Source: Bacteroidales bacterium (GTDB lineage Bacteria > Bacteroidota > Bacteroidia > Bacteroidales > F082). Taken from it: a stretch of 64,000 bases of DNA. The DNA lies in contig JAFTUF010000052.1 in NCBI GenBank assembly GCA_017466405.1, positions 1-64,000 of the forward strand, given 5' to 3'. Positions 26,978 to 37,200 of the stretch are shown piece after piece. The position numbers were made by a program, and so were the translations under genes. The notes beneath the pieces are model-generated. The model had not been told where the DNA came from, ran no database searches, and saw only the letters and a program-made list of their open reading frames with translations. Within the stretch, counting starts at the first letter, position 1. Each line of letters starts with the position of its first letter.

Positions 26978-28027
26978 ATGAAAACATTGAAATTATTATT
27001 TTTCTGCCTTGCGATTTTCTCAACCTTTAATGCTAACGCTCAGAAACAAACAACGATAGAATACGACAAAACCATCGATAAATTAATTCCAAAAGCCAAG
27101 AAAAACAAATTAAACGACGAGAAAATCAACGAACTTACAATATCTTACCATCAAGCTAACGAAATTGATCATATGAGAATTATGGAACTGAAAGCCACGG
27201 GAGAGCCAGACATCTGGATCGAGATTTATTACAGGATAAATAATATAAATAAGAGACAGGAGAAGATTAAGGTGCTTCCTGAGAATGTTAAGAAAGTAAT
27301 GAATTATAAACACTTGAATCTTGAAAACGAGATAAATAACTCTAAAGAAAAAGCAGAGCTCTATCTTTGTGCCAAAATCAATCTTCTATTGAAAAATCCT
27401 ACCGAAGAGAATTTAAATGAAAGTTCGGTTTTAGTAAATCACCTCATCAAGATAAATCCGCAGAATAGTAATATAGATGACTTCAGGTTGAAACTTGTTG
27501 TTTTGCCGTCGAAGCAGATTCTTTTTAGAGTAGCCACGCCAACAGAATTGTATCTTCCGGATAACTTCGCGCAGCTTGCCCTTAATTTTGATGAAAGAAC
27601 GATTTATGGAATACCTTTCGACATCGTCCCGATAGAAAAAACAGAATATGACCTTATGATTCGTATTATGATTGAGAAAAAAATAATATCTCCTAATCGT
27701 ATCGATGCGGTGACATTTGAAGAGAAGAGCGGAGACTTAGTGGCGAAGGTCACTGATAAAACAATGTCGAAGTCAGTCACAATTAAGGGAGAAATAGAGT
27801 TTATCGACGTAGAAAAAGAGAATATTTTGATAGCAACACCATTCGATATAGCCTCTACATTCGTATATAACTATGCGGAATTAAGTGGTGACAAGGCTGC
27901 ATGTTCAGCGCACACTCTAGAATTATTAGATAAGCAAGTTATTGATTTTCCGAGTGATGAAGCTTTGTTAAAAGATGTTGCAAGGAAGTTAAATATGATT
28001 CTGAAAAGCCGTTATCAAAAAAAATAA
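26978..28027 (+). CDS. Conserved secreted protein of unknown function
   Basis: A 349-residue protein with a signal peptide (MKTLKLLFFCLAIFSTFNANAQ). The mature part is helical and Lys/Glu/Asn-rich to about residue 170, then mixed (PSKQILFRVATPTELYLPDNFAQLALNFDERTIYGIPFDIVPI). No membrane helix or T9SS sorting domain is seen. I do not recognise the family. It precedes a tRNA gene. Confidence 0.65.
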   Translation: MKTLKLLFFCLAIFSTFNANAQKQTTIEYDKTIDKLIPKAKKNKLNDEKINELTISYHQANEIDHMRIMELKATGEPDIWIEIYYRINNINKRQEKIKVLPENVKKVMNYKHLNLENEINNSKEKAELYLCAKINLLLKNPTEENLNESSVLVNHLIKINPQNSNIDDFRLKLVVLPSKQILFRVATPTELYLPDNFAQLALNFDERTIYGIPFDIVPIEKTEYDLMIRIMIEKKIISPNRIDAVTFEEKSGDLVAKVTDKTMSKSVTIKGEIEFIDVEKENILIATPFDIASTFVYNYAELSGDKAACSAHTLELLDKQVIDFPSDEALLKDVARKLNMILKSRYQKK

Positions 28028-28067
28028 AAAAAAGTTTAAAAAAGTGTTGCGAGTATAAATAATTTTT

Positions 28068-28075
28068 GTACCTTT
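28068..28075 (+). promoter_or_regulatory. -7 box of the tRNA-Thr gene
   Basis: TACCTTTG, about 25 bp upstream of the tRNA 5' end, fits TAnnTTTG. Confidence 0.7.
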
Positions 28076-28100
28076 GCACTCGCAAATGCAGCTAATGATT

Positions 28101-28172
28101 GCCGGCGTAGCTCAGCGGTAGAGCACGTGATTTGTAATCTCGGGGTCGGGGGTCCAAATCCCTCCGCCGGCT
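28101..28172 (+). tRNA. tRNA-Thr (anticodon TGT)
   Basis: A 72-nt cloverleaf. The acceptor stem GCCGGCG/CGCCGGC pairs fully; the D arm is GCTC-AGCGGTA-GAGC; the anticodon loop TTTGTAA gives anticodon TGT; the T arm is GGGGG/CCCTC. CCA is not encoded. Two oddities: the anticodon stem CGTGA/TCTCG has a T-T mismatch in its middle pair, and the T loop begins TCC instead of TTC, so position 55 is C. The genes around are not tRNAs. Confidence 0.9.
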
Positions 28173-28176
28173 CAAG

Positions 28177-28209
28177 AAAAAGGAACGGAGAAATTCGTTC
28201 CTTTTTTTT
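28177..28209 (+). terminator. Intrinsic terminator after tRNA-Thr
   Basis: The stem AAAAAGGAACG/CGTTCCTTTTT is followed by further T residues, 5 bp after the tRNA. Confidence 0.85.
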
Positions 28210-28230
28210 GTTGGTGTTAGACGAATACGC

Positions 28231-28608
28231 TTACAAATTGATATATCTGCTCCACTCTAACTTTCTTTTATTGCCGAAATTTACCAGGATTCCCAAAGGA
28301 GATTTCGTGATTTTAAGATAATTTAATATCTGAGCCACGTGATCATTTGTAATAGCATCGACGGCTTTTAATTCAATTATTATGTCGTCGTAGCACACAA
28401 AATCGGCTATATATCTCTTGTGTAGCCTTTCTCCTTTATAATAAACTTCAAGTGGCACTTCTCTTTCATAAGGGATGTTTCTGATTTTAAACTCTATCTC
28501 GAGAGCTTCTTGATAAATGGGTTCTGCTAAACCGCAATGTAGTTCATTATAGACCTCGTAGCAGGCTCCAATAATGTCGTAAACTTCTTCTTTGTACAAT
28601 AGTTTCAT
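28231..28608 (-). CDS. GxxExxY protein (PD-(D/E)XK nuclease-like)
   Basis: A 125-residue protein with the family signature GLAEPIY at about residues 25-31 and the nuclease-like core KRYIADFVCYDDIIIELKAVDAITNDHVAQILNYLK (Asp and Glu-x-Lys of a PD-(D/E)XK fold). The family is widespread in Bacteroidota as single genes, but its function is not established. It is convergent with the tRNA gene; its upstream side carries an array of 74-bp hairpin units beginning 40 bp away. Confidence 0.88.
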   Translation of the reverse strand: MKLLYKEEVYDIIGACYEVYNELHCGLAEPIYQEALEIEFKIRNIPYEREVPLEVYYKGERLHKRYIADFVCYDDIIIELKAVDAITNDHVAQILNYLKITKSPLGILVNFGNKRKLEWSRYINL

Positions 28609-28647
28609 AATTTTAGGTTTTTAAGTCCACAAATTTGTTTTTTTTCA

Positions 28648-29229
28648 GTCCACGAATTGGCACTAATTGACACTAATGTTTTTTGTGTTGGATTGGTGTT
28701 GATTCGTGGTTTTTGATTTTGGTCCACGAATTGGCACTAATTGACACTAATGTTTTTTGTGATGGATTGGTGTTGGATCGTGGTTTTTGATTTTGGTCCA
28801 CGAATTGGCACTAATTGACACTAATCTTTTTTGTGATGGATTGGTGTTGGTTCGTGGTTTTTGATTTTGGTCCACGAATCTACACTAATTGACACTAATG
28901 TTTTTTCGTGTTGATTGGTGTTGGTTCGTGGTTTTTGATTTTGGTCCACGAATTGGCACTAATTTACACTAATGTTTTTTGTGTTAGATTGGTGTTGATT
29001 CGTGGTTTTTGATTTTGGTCCACGAATCTACACTAATTGACACTAATGTTTTTTCGTGTTGATTGGTGTTGGTTCGTGGTTTTTGATTTTGGTCCACGAA
29101 TCTACACTAATTGACACTAATGTTTTTTGTGTTAGATTGGTGTTGATTCGTGGTTTTTGATTTTGGTCCACGAATTAACACTAATTGACACTAATATTTT
29201 TCGTGTTGGATTGGTGTTAATTCGTGGAC
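28648..29229 (-). repeat. Array of eight 74-bp imperfect palindromic units
   Basis: Units start at 28648, 28722, 28796, 28870, 28944, 29018, 29092 and 29166, an exact 74-bp period. Each has the arms GTCCACGAATTGGCAC and GGTGTTGATTCGTGG around a T-rich loop, plus a spacer TTTTTGATTTTG. Arm differences are largely of the G-U type, so an RNA hairpin would stay paired. The array separates the GxxExxY gene from the PPi-PFK gene. It is the reverse-complement orientation of the array at 52104-52612. No open frame runs through it. Confidence 0.92.
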
Positions 29230-29239
29230 AGAGAAAACG

Positions 29240-30460
29240 TTACCAGTTAAGGATTTTCTTGAAGTCGTAGTCTTCAGGGTTTTCAACGAATTGTTTTGCT
29301 GCTTCGTAATCTTCTGGTGTTACATACTGCAAGCAGTGGTTGAAAACGAGTTTTGCCTTGTCGCCGTTCATGTTAACGAGGCGAGGTTTAACTTTACCTT
29401 TTTCGTCTTCTACGTCTTTCAAATATAAAGGTTTAACAATACCGTTATTGTCTGATGTCACCATAGCTCCAGATACGCCTTCGTCGAACAGTTTCTTCAC
29501 GCCGTAACCTAAGATACTGCAGTAGAATAAGTCGAACGCGCCTGGATCGACACAGCGAACCTCGTAGCCTATTTCAACAGGACGGCTCTTGATAGGAAGT
29601 TTTGTCTCGCTGCTGATATGTTTCTGTAACAAGGTGTTGAAGATATGAGCTTTACTTACGTTACCTAGTTCAGGGTGACCATGATCGTCGTATGAGAATT
29701 GTACTCCTGAGTTGTTGATTTCTTCGTCAGTCATGAAGTGGAACACGCCCTCGCTGATGATAGCGACACCGTAGTTGATTCCTAATATTCTACGTTTAAT
29801 CATAGCACTTGCGACGAGTTTTACTATCTTGTCGAAGGTTACTGTTGTTTTATAGAACATCTCAGGGATGATAATCATAGGGTAGTGGCAGGCTGCTCCC
29901 ATGCCGAATGCGAGGTGGCCAGCTTCACGGCCCATTGCTGAGACGAGGAACCAGTTGCCGCTTGTGCGAGCGTCTTCATAAACAGTTTGAGAGATTCTCA
30001 CACCAGCTTCCTTAGCTGAATAATATCCGAATGTTGGAGTTCCTTCAGGAAGAGGAAGGTCGTTGTCGATGGTCTTTGGAACGTGGATGTTTTGTATTTT
30101 TACATTGTTGGCAGCTAAGAATTTAGAGATACGGTTAGCTGTTGATGCTGTGTCGTCGCCGCCGATAGTGACGAGAAGTTTTACGTTGTTGTTAACGAAA
30201 AAATCGGTGTTGAACTCTTCATCTTTTGGTTTGTAGCGACTCATCTGCAGAGCGGAACCACCCATTCTTTGGATTAAGTCGGCAAATCTGAAATCCATTT
30301 CAACGCATTTAGGATTAGGTTTGAAGAGATTTTTGTAGCCTTCGTGAAGACCGATAACACGGTAGTTGTCGTTCAAGAAAGTTTTAGCGATAGTACTGAT
30401 AACAGTGTTAATACCAGGTGCAGGACCTCCTCCTGCGAGGATAACTATTGAAGGATTCAT
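29240..30460 (-). CDS. pfp: Diphosphate--fructose-6-phosphate 1-phosphotransferase
   Basis: A 406-residue phosphofructokinase that phosphorylates fructose 6-phosphate. The motif GGDDTAS (about residue 99) has Asp where ATP-dependent enzymes have Gly (GGDGS), and PKTIDND has the Lys typical of PPi enzymes, so pyrophosphate rather than ATP is the inferred donor. That makes the step reversible. Substrate motifs such as SAMGREAGHLAF are present. The -7 box on the minus strand is at 30504-30511. The CDS ends 10 bp from the 74-bp array. Confidence 0.93.
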   Translation of the reverse strand: MNPSIVILAGGGPAPGINTVISTIAKTFLNDNYRVIGLHEGYKNLFKPNPKCVEMDFRFADLIQRMGGSALQMSRYKPKDEEFNTDFFVNNNVKLLVTIGGDDTASTANRISKFLAANNVKIQNIHVPKTIDNDLPLPEGTPTFGYYSAKEAGVRISQTVYEDARTSGNWFLVSAMGREAGHLAFGMGAACHYPMIIIPEMFYKTTVTFDKIVKLVASAMIKRRILGINYGVAIISEGVFHFMTDEEINNSGVQFSYDDHGHPELGNVSKAHIFNTLLQKHISSETKLPIKSRPVEIGYEVRCVDPGAFDLFYCSILGYGVKKLFDEGVSGAMVTSDNNGIVKPLYLKDVEDEKGKVKPRLVNMNGDKAKLVFNHCLQYVTPEDYEAAKQFVENPEDYDFKKILNW

Positions 30461-30503
30461 AGCGTTATTTAACTTAATATAAATGTTTGAAAAAAATATT
30501 TTG

Positions 30504-30511
30504 CAAAGATA
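30504..30511 (-). promoter_or_regulatory. -7 box of the PPi-PFK gene
   Basis: TATCTTTG on the minus strand, 44 bp upstream of the ATG. Confidence 0.7.
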
Positions 30512-30575
30512 AAATTAATCTTAAAACGACACGAAAAAACATCAAAAAAACTATTGAGATTAGCATAAAAAATTG

Positions 30576-30583
30576 TAACTTTG
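30576..30583 (+). promoter_or_regulatory. -7 box of ruvA
   Basis: TAACTTTG fits TAnnTTTG, with a TTG about 20 bp upstream at the -33 position. It probably also serves sprA, which follows ruvA by 16 bp. Confidence 0.7.
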
Positions 30584-30635
30584 TCGGTCATTATCGCAAA
30601 TTGTTTTTATCAGAATAGTTTGATGTTGGATTGAT

Positions 30636-31220
30636 ATGTATAGTTTTATTTCAGGAAAGATAGCAGAAAAAAATCCTGCCTACGTTGTTATTGACAATCA
30701 TGGCGTTGGATACTTAATAAATATAACATTAAATACATTTGCAGCCATTGGCGAACAGACAGAAGCCAAGCTCTATGTGCATCTCGCCATCCGTGAAGAC
30801 GCCCATACTTTATACGGGTTTTATACCGAAGAAGAACGCTCTTTGTTCCTTCAACTTATCACTGTTTCCGGAGTGGGCTGTAACACAGCTCGTCTTATCC
30901 TTTCTTCCTTAAGCGTGAAGGAGACTGTCGATGCTATTTCCTCAAACAATATCAAAGCTATACAGAGTGTGAAAGGCATAGGTGCCAAGACTGCGCAAAG
31001 AATCATCGTCGATCTGCAGGATAAGGTTTCAAAACTTAACATCTCGGAAGACGAAAAATTACCTTTAGGATACAATACATTGAAAGAAGAGGCGTTATCT
31101 GCTTTGATGGTCTTGGGCTTCAATAAGACAAGTATTGAGAAAGCATTGGATAAACTCCTGTCGCAAATGGAAAATCCTAATGTGGAACAACTGATAAAGG
31201 AAGCGCTTAGATTATTATAA
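30636..31220 (+). CDS. ruvA: Holliday junction branch migration protein RuvA
   Basis: The tetrameric DNA-binding partner of RuvB. The N-terminal OB fold (MYSFISGKIAEKNPAYVVIDNHGVGYLINITLNTF...LYVHLAIREDAHTLYGFYTEEERSLF) is followed by helix-hairpin-helix motifs (GVGCNTARLILSSL, VKGIGAKTAQRIIVDLQDK) and the C-terminal RuvB-contacting domain (EEALSALMVLGFNK). Length of 194 residues is typical. It is the first gene before sprA, an arrangement seen in many Bacteroidota. Confidence 0.97.
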   Translation: MYSFISGKIAEKNPAYVVIDNHGVGYLINITLNTFAAIGEQTEAKLYVHLAIREDAHTLYGFYTEEERSLFLQLITVSGVGCNTARLILSSLSVKETVDAISSNNIKAIQSVKGIGAKTAQRIIVDLQDKVSKLNISEDEKLPLGYNTLKEEALSALMVLGFNKTSIEKALDKLLSQMENPNVEQLIKEALRLL

Positions 31221-31236
31221 GTTACTGTTATTCATT

Positions 31237-34200
31237 ATGAGAAAATTATCTTTGAGAAAGAATATTAAACATTTATTCGCGCTGATATTATGTTTCGGCG
31301 TCATGTTGTCATCTATAGATTTAAGTGCTCAAAGCAACGACACTTTGCAACTACGTTATCCTATTCCTCAGGACGACGGCAATCCGTTTAATCAAGAAAA
31401 GAATCAGTCGGGGCTGTATTTCAAAGAACCTGACAACATCACTCGTGAGATAGTCTATGACCCTGTTACAGGTCAATATACATTCTACAGTAAAATAGGC
31501 GACTTCATGTATCGCGAGCCTCAGAGCATGAGCCGTGATCTTTACATGGAATATCAGAATGAAAAATCAATAAACGACTATTGGAAAGAACGTCGCGAGA
31601 GCGTGAGTGCTGGCGGCGCCGATAAAGGAAATCAGCTTATCCCTACGATTTATGTCGGAGGAAAAGTGTTCGATAAGATATTCGGAAGCAATACAATTGA
31701 TATCAAACTTCAGGGTTCTGCCGACGTTACTTTCGGCATAAAAGGTCAGCGTCGTCAAGACCCTACAAAACCAGTGTCGCTGCAGAGAAATGTCAACTTT
31801 GATTTCGACGAAAGCATTCAGTTGAGTGCAGCTGCCAAGATAGGTGAGAAAATTGAATTCAAACTCAACTATAACACAGAATCACAATTTACCTTCGATA
31901 ACAAATTCACTCTGAAATACGAAGGCGATGAAGATGATATTATCCAACTCATCGAAGCAGGTAACGTCAGCATGCCATTGCGCAGCTCTCTCATCACAGG
32001 AACACAGTCGCTCTTCGGTATCAAAACACAACTTCAATTCGGAAAGACAACTGTGACATCGGTGATTTCATATCAAGAAAGTGAGACACAGAACATCTCT
32101 GTCAGCGGCGGCGCATTGACAAACGAATACGAGATAGAATGTCTCGATTATGAAGAAAACAGACACTTCTTCTTAAGCCAATACTTTAGAGATAATTACG
32201 AAAGAGCCCTGGCAAATCTCCCTCTCGTCACTTCCGACATCAACATCAATAAGATTGAAGTCTGGGTGACTAACACCACATCAAACTACGAAAATTGCCG
32301 TAACATCGTTGCTTTCACCGACTTGGGTGAAGGTAAGGAAGAGTGGATTTACAACGACAGCAAAGTATATCCTGCCGGCATCATGGGAGCTCAATATCCT
32401 GATGACACAGTCAACTCGTTGCTTTACAATATGGATTACAACTCCTTGAGGTCTTTGAATTCTGTAACTTCATATCTGACATCTCAAGGCTACACCTCAG
32501 GAAAAGACTTCGAGAAACTTCAGAAAGCAAGAAAACTTAGTCCGTCGGAATATGTGCTTAACAGCAAGTTGGGTTTCATTACCTTGAACGTAAACTTAAA
32601 TGCAAATCAAACACTTGCTGTCGCTTATCAATATACTGTCATTGGTCAGGATAAGGTTTATCAAGTTGGTGAGTTTTCAGACCAAAGCATTTCGGATCCT
32701 AATTTATTGGTGACAAAATTATTGAAGAGTACAACAATCAACACTAAGATGCCTATGTGGGATCTTATGATGAAGAACGTTTACAATATCAGAGCCTATC
32801 AGATTAGTCCTAACGATTTCGTCATGAATATCCTGTACTTGGGAAATGAGAATGGTGTCGCTACCGGTTATTTCGCTGACGCTGAAGGCGAACTCAAAGG
32901 ACAGTCGTTGATTCATTTGATGAATGTCGATAATTTGAATTCACAGCAGAATCCTGTCGATGGCGGAGATGGTCTCTTCGACTTTATCAACGGAGCTACA
33001 ACAAGCGGAGGTACCATCAACTCGGCGACAGGACGTGTCTATTTCCCTGTGCTTGAACCATTCGGAAGTCATATCAGAAAGATTTTCGCAGATAATCCAG
33101 TCCTTGCCGATAAATACGCTTTCGACTCATTGTATACTCTTACCAAGACATCGGCTGAACAATATACAGAAAAGAACAAATTCCGTTTGGAAGGTCATTA
33201 TACATCTTCTTCAGGAAGCGAAATCAACCTGAACGCTCTTAACGTGTCGCCAGGTTCTGTCACTGTAACGGCAGGTGGCGCGCCTCTCGTGGAAAATGTC
33301 GACTATACAGTGGACTACACATTGGGTCGTGTGACAATTCTTAACGAGGCATTGCTTAACTCAGGAGCCAATATCAATATCTCATTGGAAAACAATACCG
33401 GCATGTCAACTATGAAGAAATCTTTCATGGGAGCCAGAGTCGAACATGAGGTGAATCCAGACTTCTTGATAGGCGGTACCATCTTACATCTCACAGAAAG
33501 AGCTTATACTACGAAAGTCAATTATAACGACGAGCCTCTGTCGAATACAATATACGGCTTCGACTTCAACTATCAGACAGAATCGCAACTGCTGACCGAC
33601 CTCATTGATAAGCTACCTTTCATCGAGACAAAACAAAAGTCGAGAATCTCAGTCTATGGAGAGTTCGCTCAGTTCATCCAAGGAATCAATAAAGAAAACG
33701 GACAGACTGGAACATCGTACATAGACGACTTTGAAGGAGCTAAATCGACTATTGACCTCCGCCAATATTCCCAGTGGTATCTCGCAAGTACGCCACAATA
33801 CCAGCATAACCTCTTCCCGGAGGCTTATTCAACAATGGGCTTGGATTATGGAAAGAACCGTTCTAAGTTGGCATGGTACACCATCGACCATGAAGTGTTC
33901 TATAATCGTAGTGCCACTATCCTACCGTCAAACGTTACTAACGATGAGTTGTCTGATCACAGAGTGAGACAGGTCCTTGAAACAGAAATATTCCCTAACA
34001 GAGACATTCAAGCAGGTGTTTCTACCAATGTGTCGGTCTTGAATCTTGCATATTATCCAAATTTGAGAGGACCATATAACTACGACACAGAGAACCTCAA
34101 TTCCGACGGAACCTTCTCCAATCCGGAAGACAGATGGGGCGGTATCATGAGAGCTATAGAGTCGTCGGACTTCAACGCCACTAATGTGGAATATATCGAG

Positions 34201-37200
34201 TTCTGGATGATGGACCCGTTCTTTGAGGGTCAAGATCAAACCAATGTCGGTAAACTGTATTTCAACTTAGGTGATGTGTCGGAAGACATCTTGCGCGATG
34301 GAAGAAAGTCGTACGAAAACGGATTGCCTACTACGGCTGAAGTCACTCAAGTCGATACAACTTCATGGGGACGCGTGCCTTCGTTGCAGGCATTGGTTGA
34401 CGCTTTCGATTCTAATCCTGAGTCGAGACAATATCAAGACATTGGTTACGATGGTTTGTCGGATGATAACGAACGTTCTTTCTTCAAAAATTACTTGGAT
34501 ATATTACAGTCGAAGTTGTCGCCAGAAGCATTTGATGTTGCTTATGATGACCCTTCATCCGACGACTATCATCACTTCAGAGGTTCTGACTATGACAGCG
34601 ATGAGAAATATAGCAGCATCTTGGAACGTTATAAGAAGTTTAACGGCAATGAAGGCAACTCTCCTTCAGAGTCACAAATGACAGAGAACTATACCACCAA
34701 TTATACAAAACGTCCTGATGTGGAAGACATCAATAACGACAACACTCTCAGTGAGTCGGAAAATTATTACCAGTATGAAATCGACCTCGACCCGAATAAG
34801 ATGATGGTGGCTGGCCAAAACAGAATCTCTGACATCCGTACCTCTACGGTCACTACTATCAATGGTGACAACAAGGAAGTGAAGTGGTATCAATTCAGAA
34901 TCCCTATCAGAGAGCCTGATAAGGTCGTCGGCAGCATAGAAGGATTTTCTTCAATACGTTTCATGAGAATCTTCATGAAGGGATTTAAGAATGACATCGT
35001 ACTTCGTTTTGCCACATTGGATCTTGTCAGAGGAGAATGGCGTACCTATGCTCAGGCTATTCAAGCTCCTGGAGAATATATGCCTGGCGATCAGACAAAC
35101 CATACGCTATTTGAACAGTCGGCTGTCAACATCGAGGAAAACAGCAGCCGTCAGCCAGTACCTTACGTCTTGCCTCCTGGAATATATCAAGAAGTGTATA
35201 GAGGAACCATGTCAACAGTACGTCAGAATGAGCAGGCATTGCAGCTCTCTGTGGAGAACCTCGTCGATGGTGATGCTCGAGGCGTTTATAAATCTACAAG
35301 CTTCGACTTCAGATATTACAAACAGCTGGAGATGTATGTCCACGCTGAGCAGATGTATGAATATGACGATATGGAGGACGGCGACCTTACCGTATTCTTA
35401 CGTTTCGGTTCCGACTTGACAGACAACTATTATGAATACGAGGTGCCTTTGAAATTTACAGAGTGGTACACTTCTTCTACCCGTGACACTGAGATCTGGC
35501 CTGAAGAAAATAATATCAAGATTGACTTTGAGAAACTGGTAGAGGTTAAGAACAACCGTAACAGGTCGTTGGGAACAAATAACATCCAGTCGAACAGAGT
35601 CTATTCAGAATATGATGAAGACGGCAAGAAGAAAATCAAGGTCTTAGGTAACCCTACTATCAGCGAGGTGAGAAGCATGATGATAGGTGTTAGAAATCCT
35701 AAGAACAATAACGAGGTCGGTGTTGACAAGAGTGCTATCATCTGGATCAACGAGTTGCGTCTGACCGAGTTGAAGAACAAAGGCGGATGGGCGGCTACAG
35801 GACGCGTGGAAGCTACTTTGGCAGACTTAGGTCGCGTCACGGCAGCAGGTTCTTATAACTCTGCAGGTTATGGCGCCTTAGAGACTAAAGCCACCGAATC
35901 GTCAATGGAATCTAATAGTTTCTATAGCGTATCAACAGATATTGACCTTGGTAAGTTTATGGCTCCACAGAAGACTGGTATCACAGTGCCAATCCACTAC
36001 GACCATAACCAAACAACGGTGACACCAGAATACAATCCTTTCGACCCTGATGTCAAGTTCAAGAGCGCCTTGGATATCATACAAGACCAAGCCGGCAAAG
36101 ATTCTCTCAAAGACGCTGCCAGAGATATCGTCAAACAGACCAACTTCAACGTCACTAACTTAAGAAAGAATCGCGTCGGAAATAAAAAGCCTCATTTCTG
36201 GGATATAGAAAACTTCAACGCTTCGTATGCATACACCATGCAGGAACAGAAGAACAGCGATATAGAATATTCTATCGACAAGACTTATAGAGGAGGTCTC
36301 GGCTATACCTACTCTACCAATGCCAAACCGGTCCAGCCATTTGCAAAGGCAAAATGGGCTTCATCAAAATATCTCCAACTTATCAAGGACATCAACTTCT
36401 ATTATATGCCTAAGAGTTTCTCCTTCTCGACAGAAATGTTCCGTCAGTATCAAGAACAAAAGTTGAGAAACAAGAGCACTGGAGATATTATCATAAGACC
36501 GACATACGCTAAGAACTGGGATTGGAACCGTACATACGATTTCCGTTACGACATCACCAAAGGATTGAACTTCACTTATAATGCAACAGCCAACGCATAT
36601 ATCTACGAACCTGCTGGCAATCCTGAGAGAGAGACCGCAGAGTGGAACCAGAACAGAGATACTATCAAAGACGAAATATTCGGATTAGGTTCGATGTCGA
36701 GATTTAATCAGACTTCAAAACTTAATTATACCATACCTATTAATAAGTTGCCTCTTTTAGACTGGGTCACTTCGAGTGCCAGCTATACTGGAACATACCG
36801 CTGGACCGCGTCCTCACGTTCTACACAGGCTATCATGGGTAATGTGAACGAAAACGAATCGACATTCCAGTTGAACGGCAACGCCGACTTTAGCAAGCTA
36901 TATAATAAGGTGCCTTATTTTAAAGAGATAACAACACCGAAGCGTGCCAACAGAAGCAGCGGCCGACAAGCTAACAAAGAAGAAGAGAAAGTAGCCGTCG
37001 ATACTACCGGCAAAGCTCCTAAAAAGAACTATGCTAAACTTGTTGGCGACAATGTAGTGAGAGTATTGTTGAGCGTGAAAAAGGCTTCGTTCTCATACTC
37101 GCAGTCGAGCGGAGTGTCGTTGCCTGGATATATGTACGAACCTGATTATTTAGGTATCAATGCCATGACAGGAGCTCCAGGCTTCGGATTCATCTTCGGA

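Noticed and set aside
28648..29229. CRISPR array
   Set aside because: The intervals are not unique spacers; the whole 74-bp unit, including the spacer-like segment, is repeated, and no cas gene is nearby.
28648..29229. Integron attC-like sites
   Set aside because: The units lack the conserved core site (GTTRRRY), and no cassette genes lie between them.
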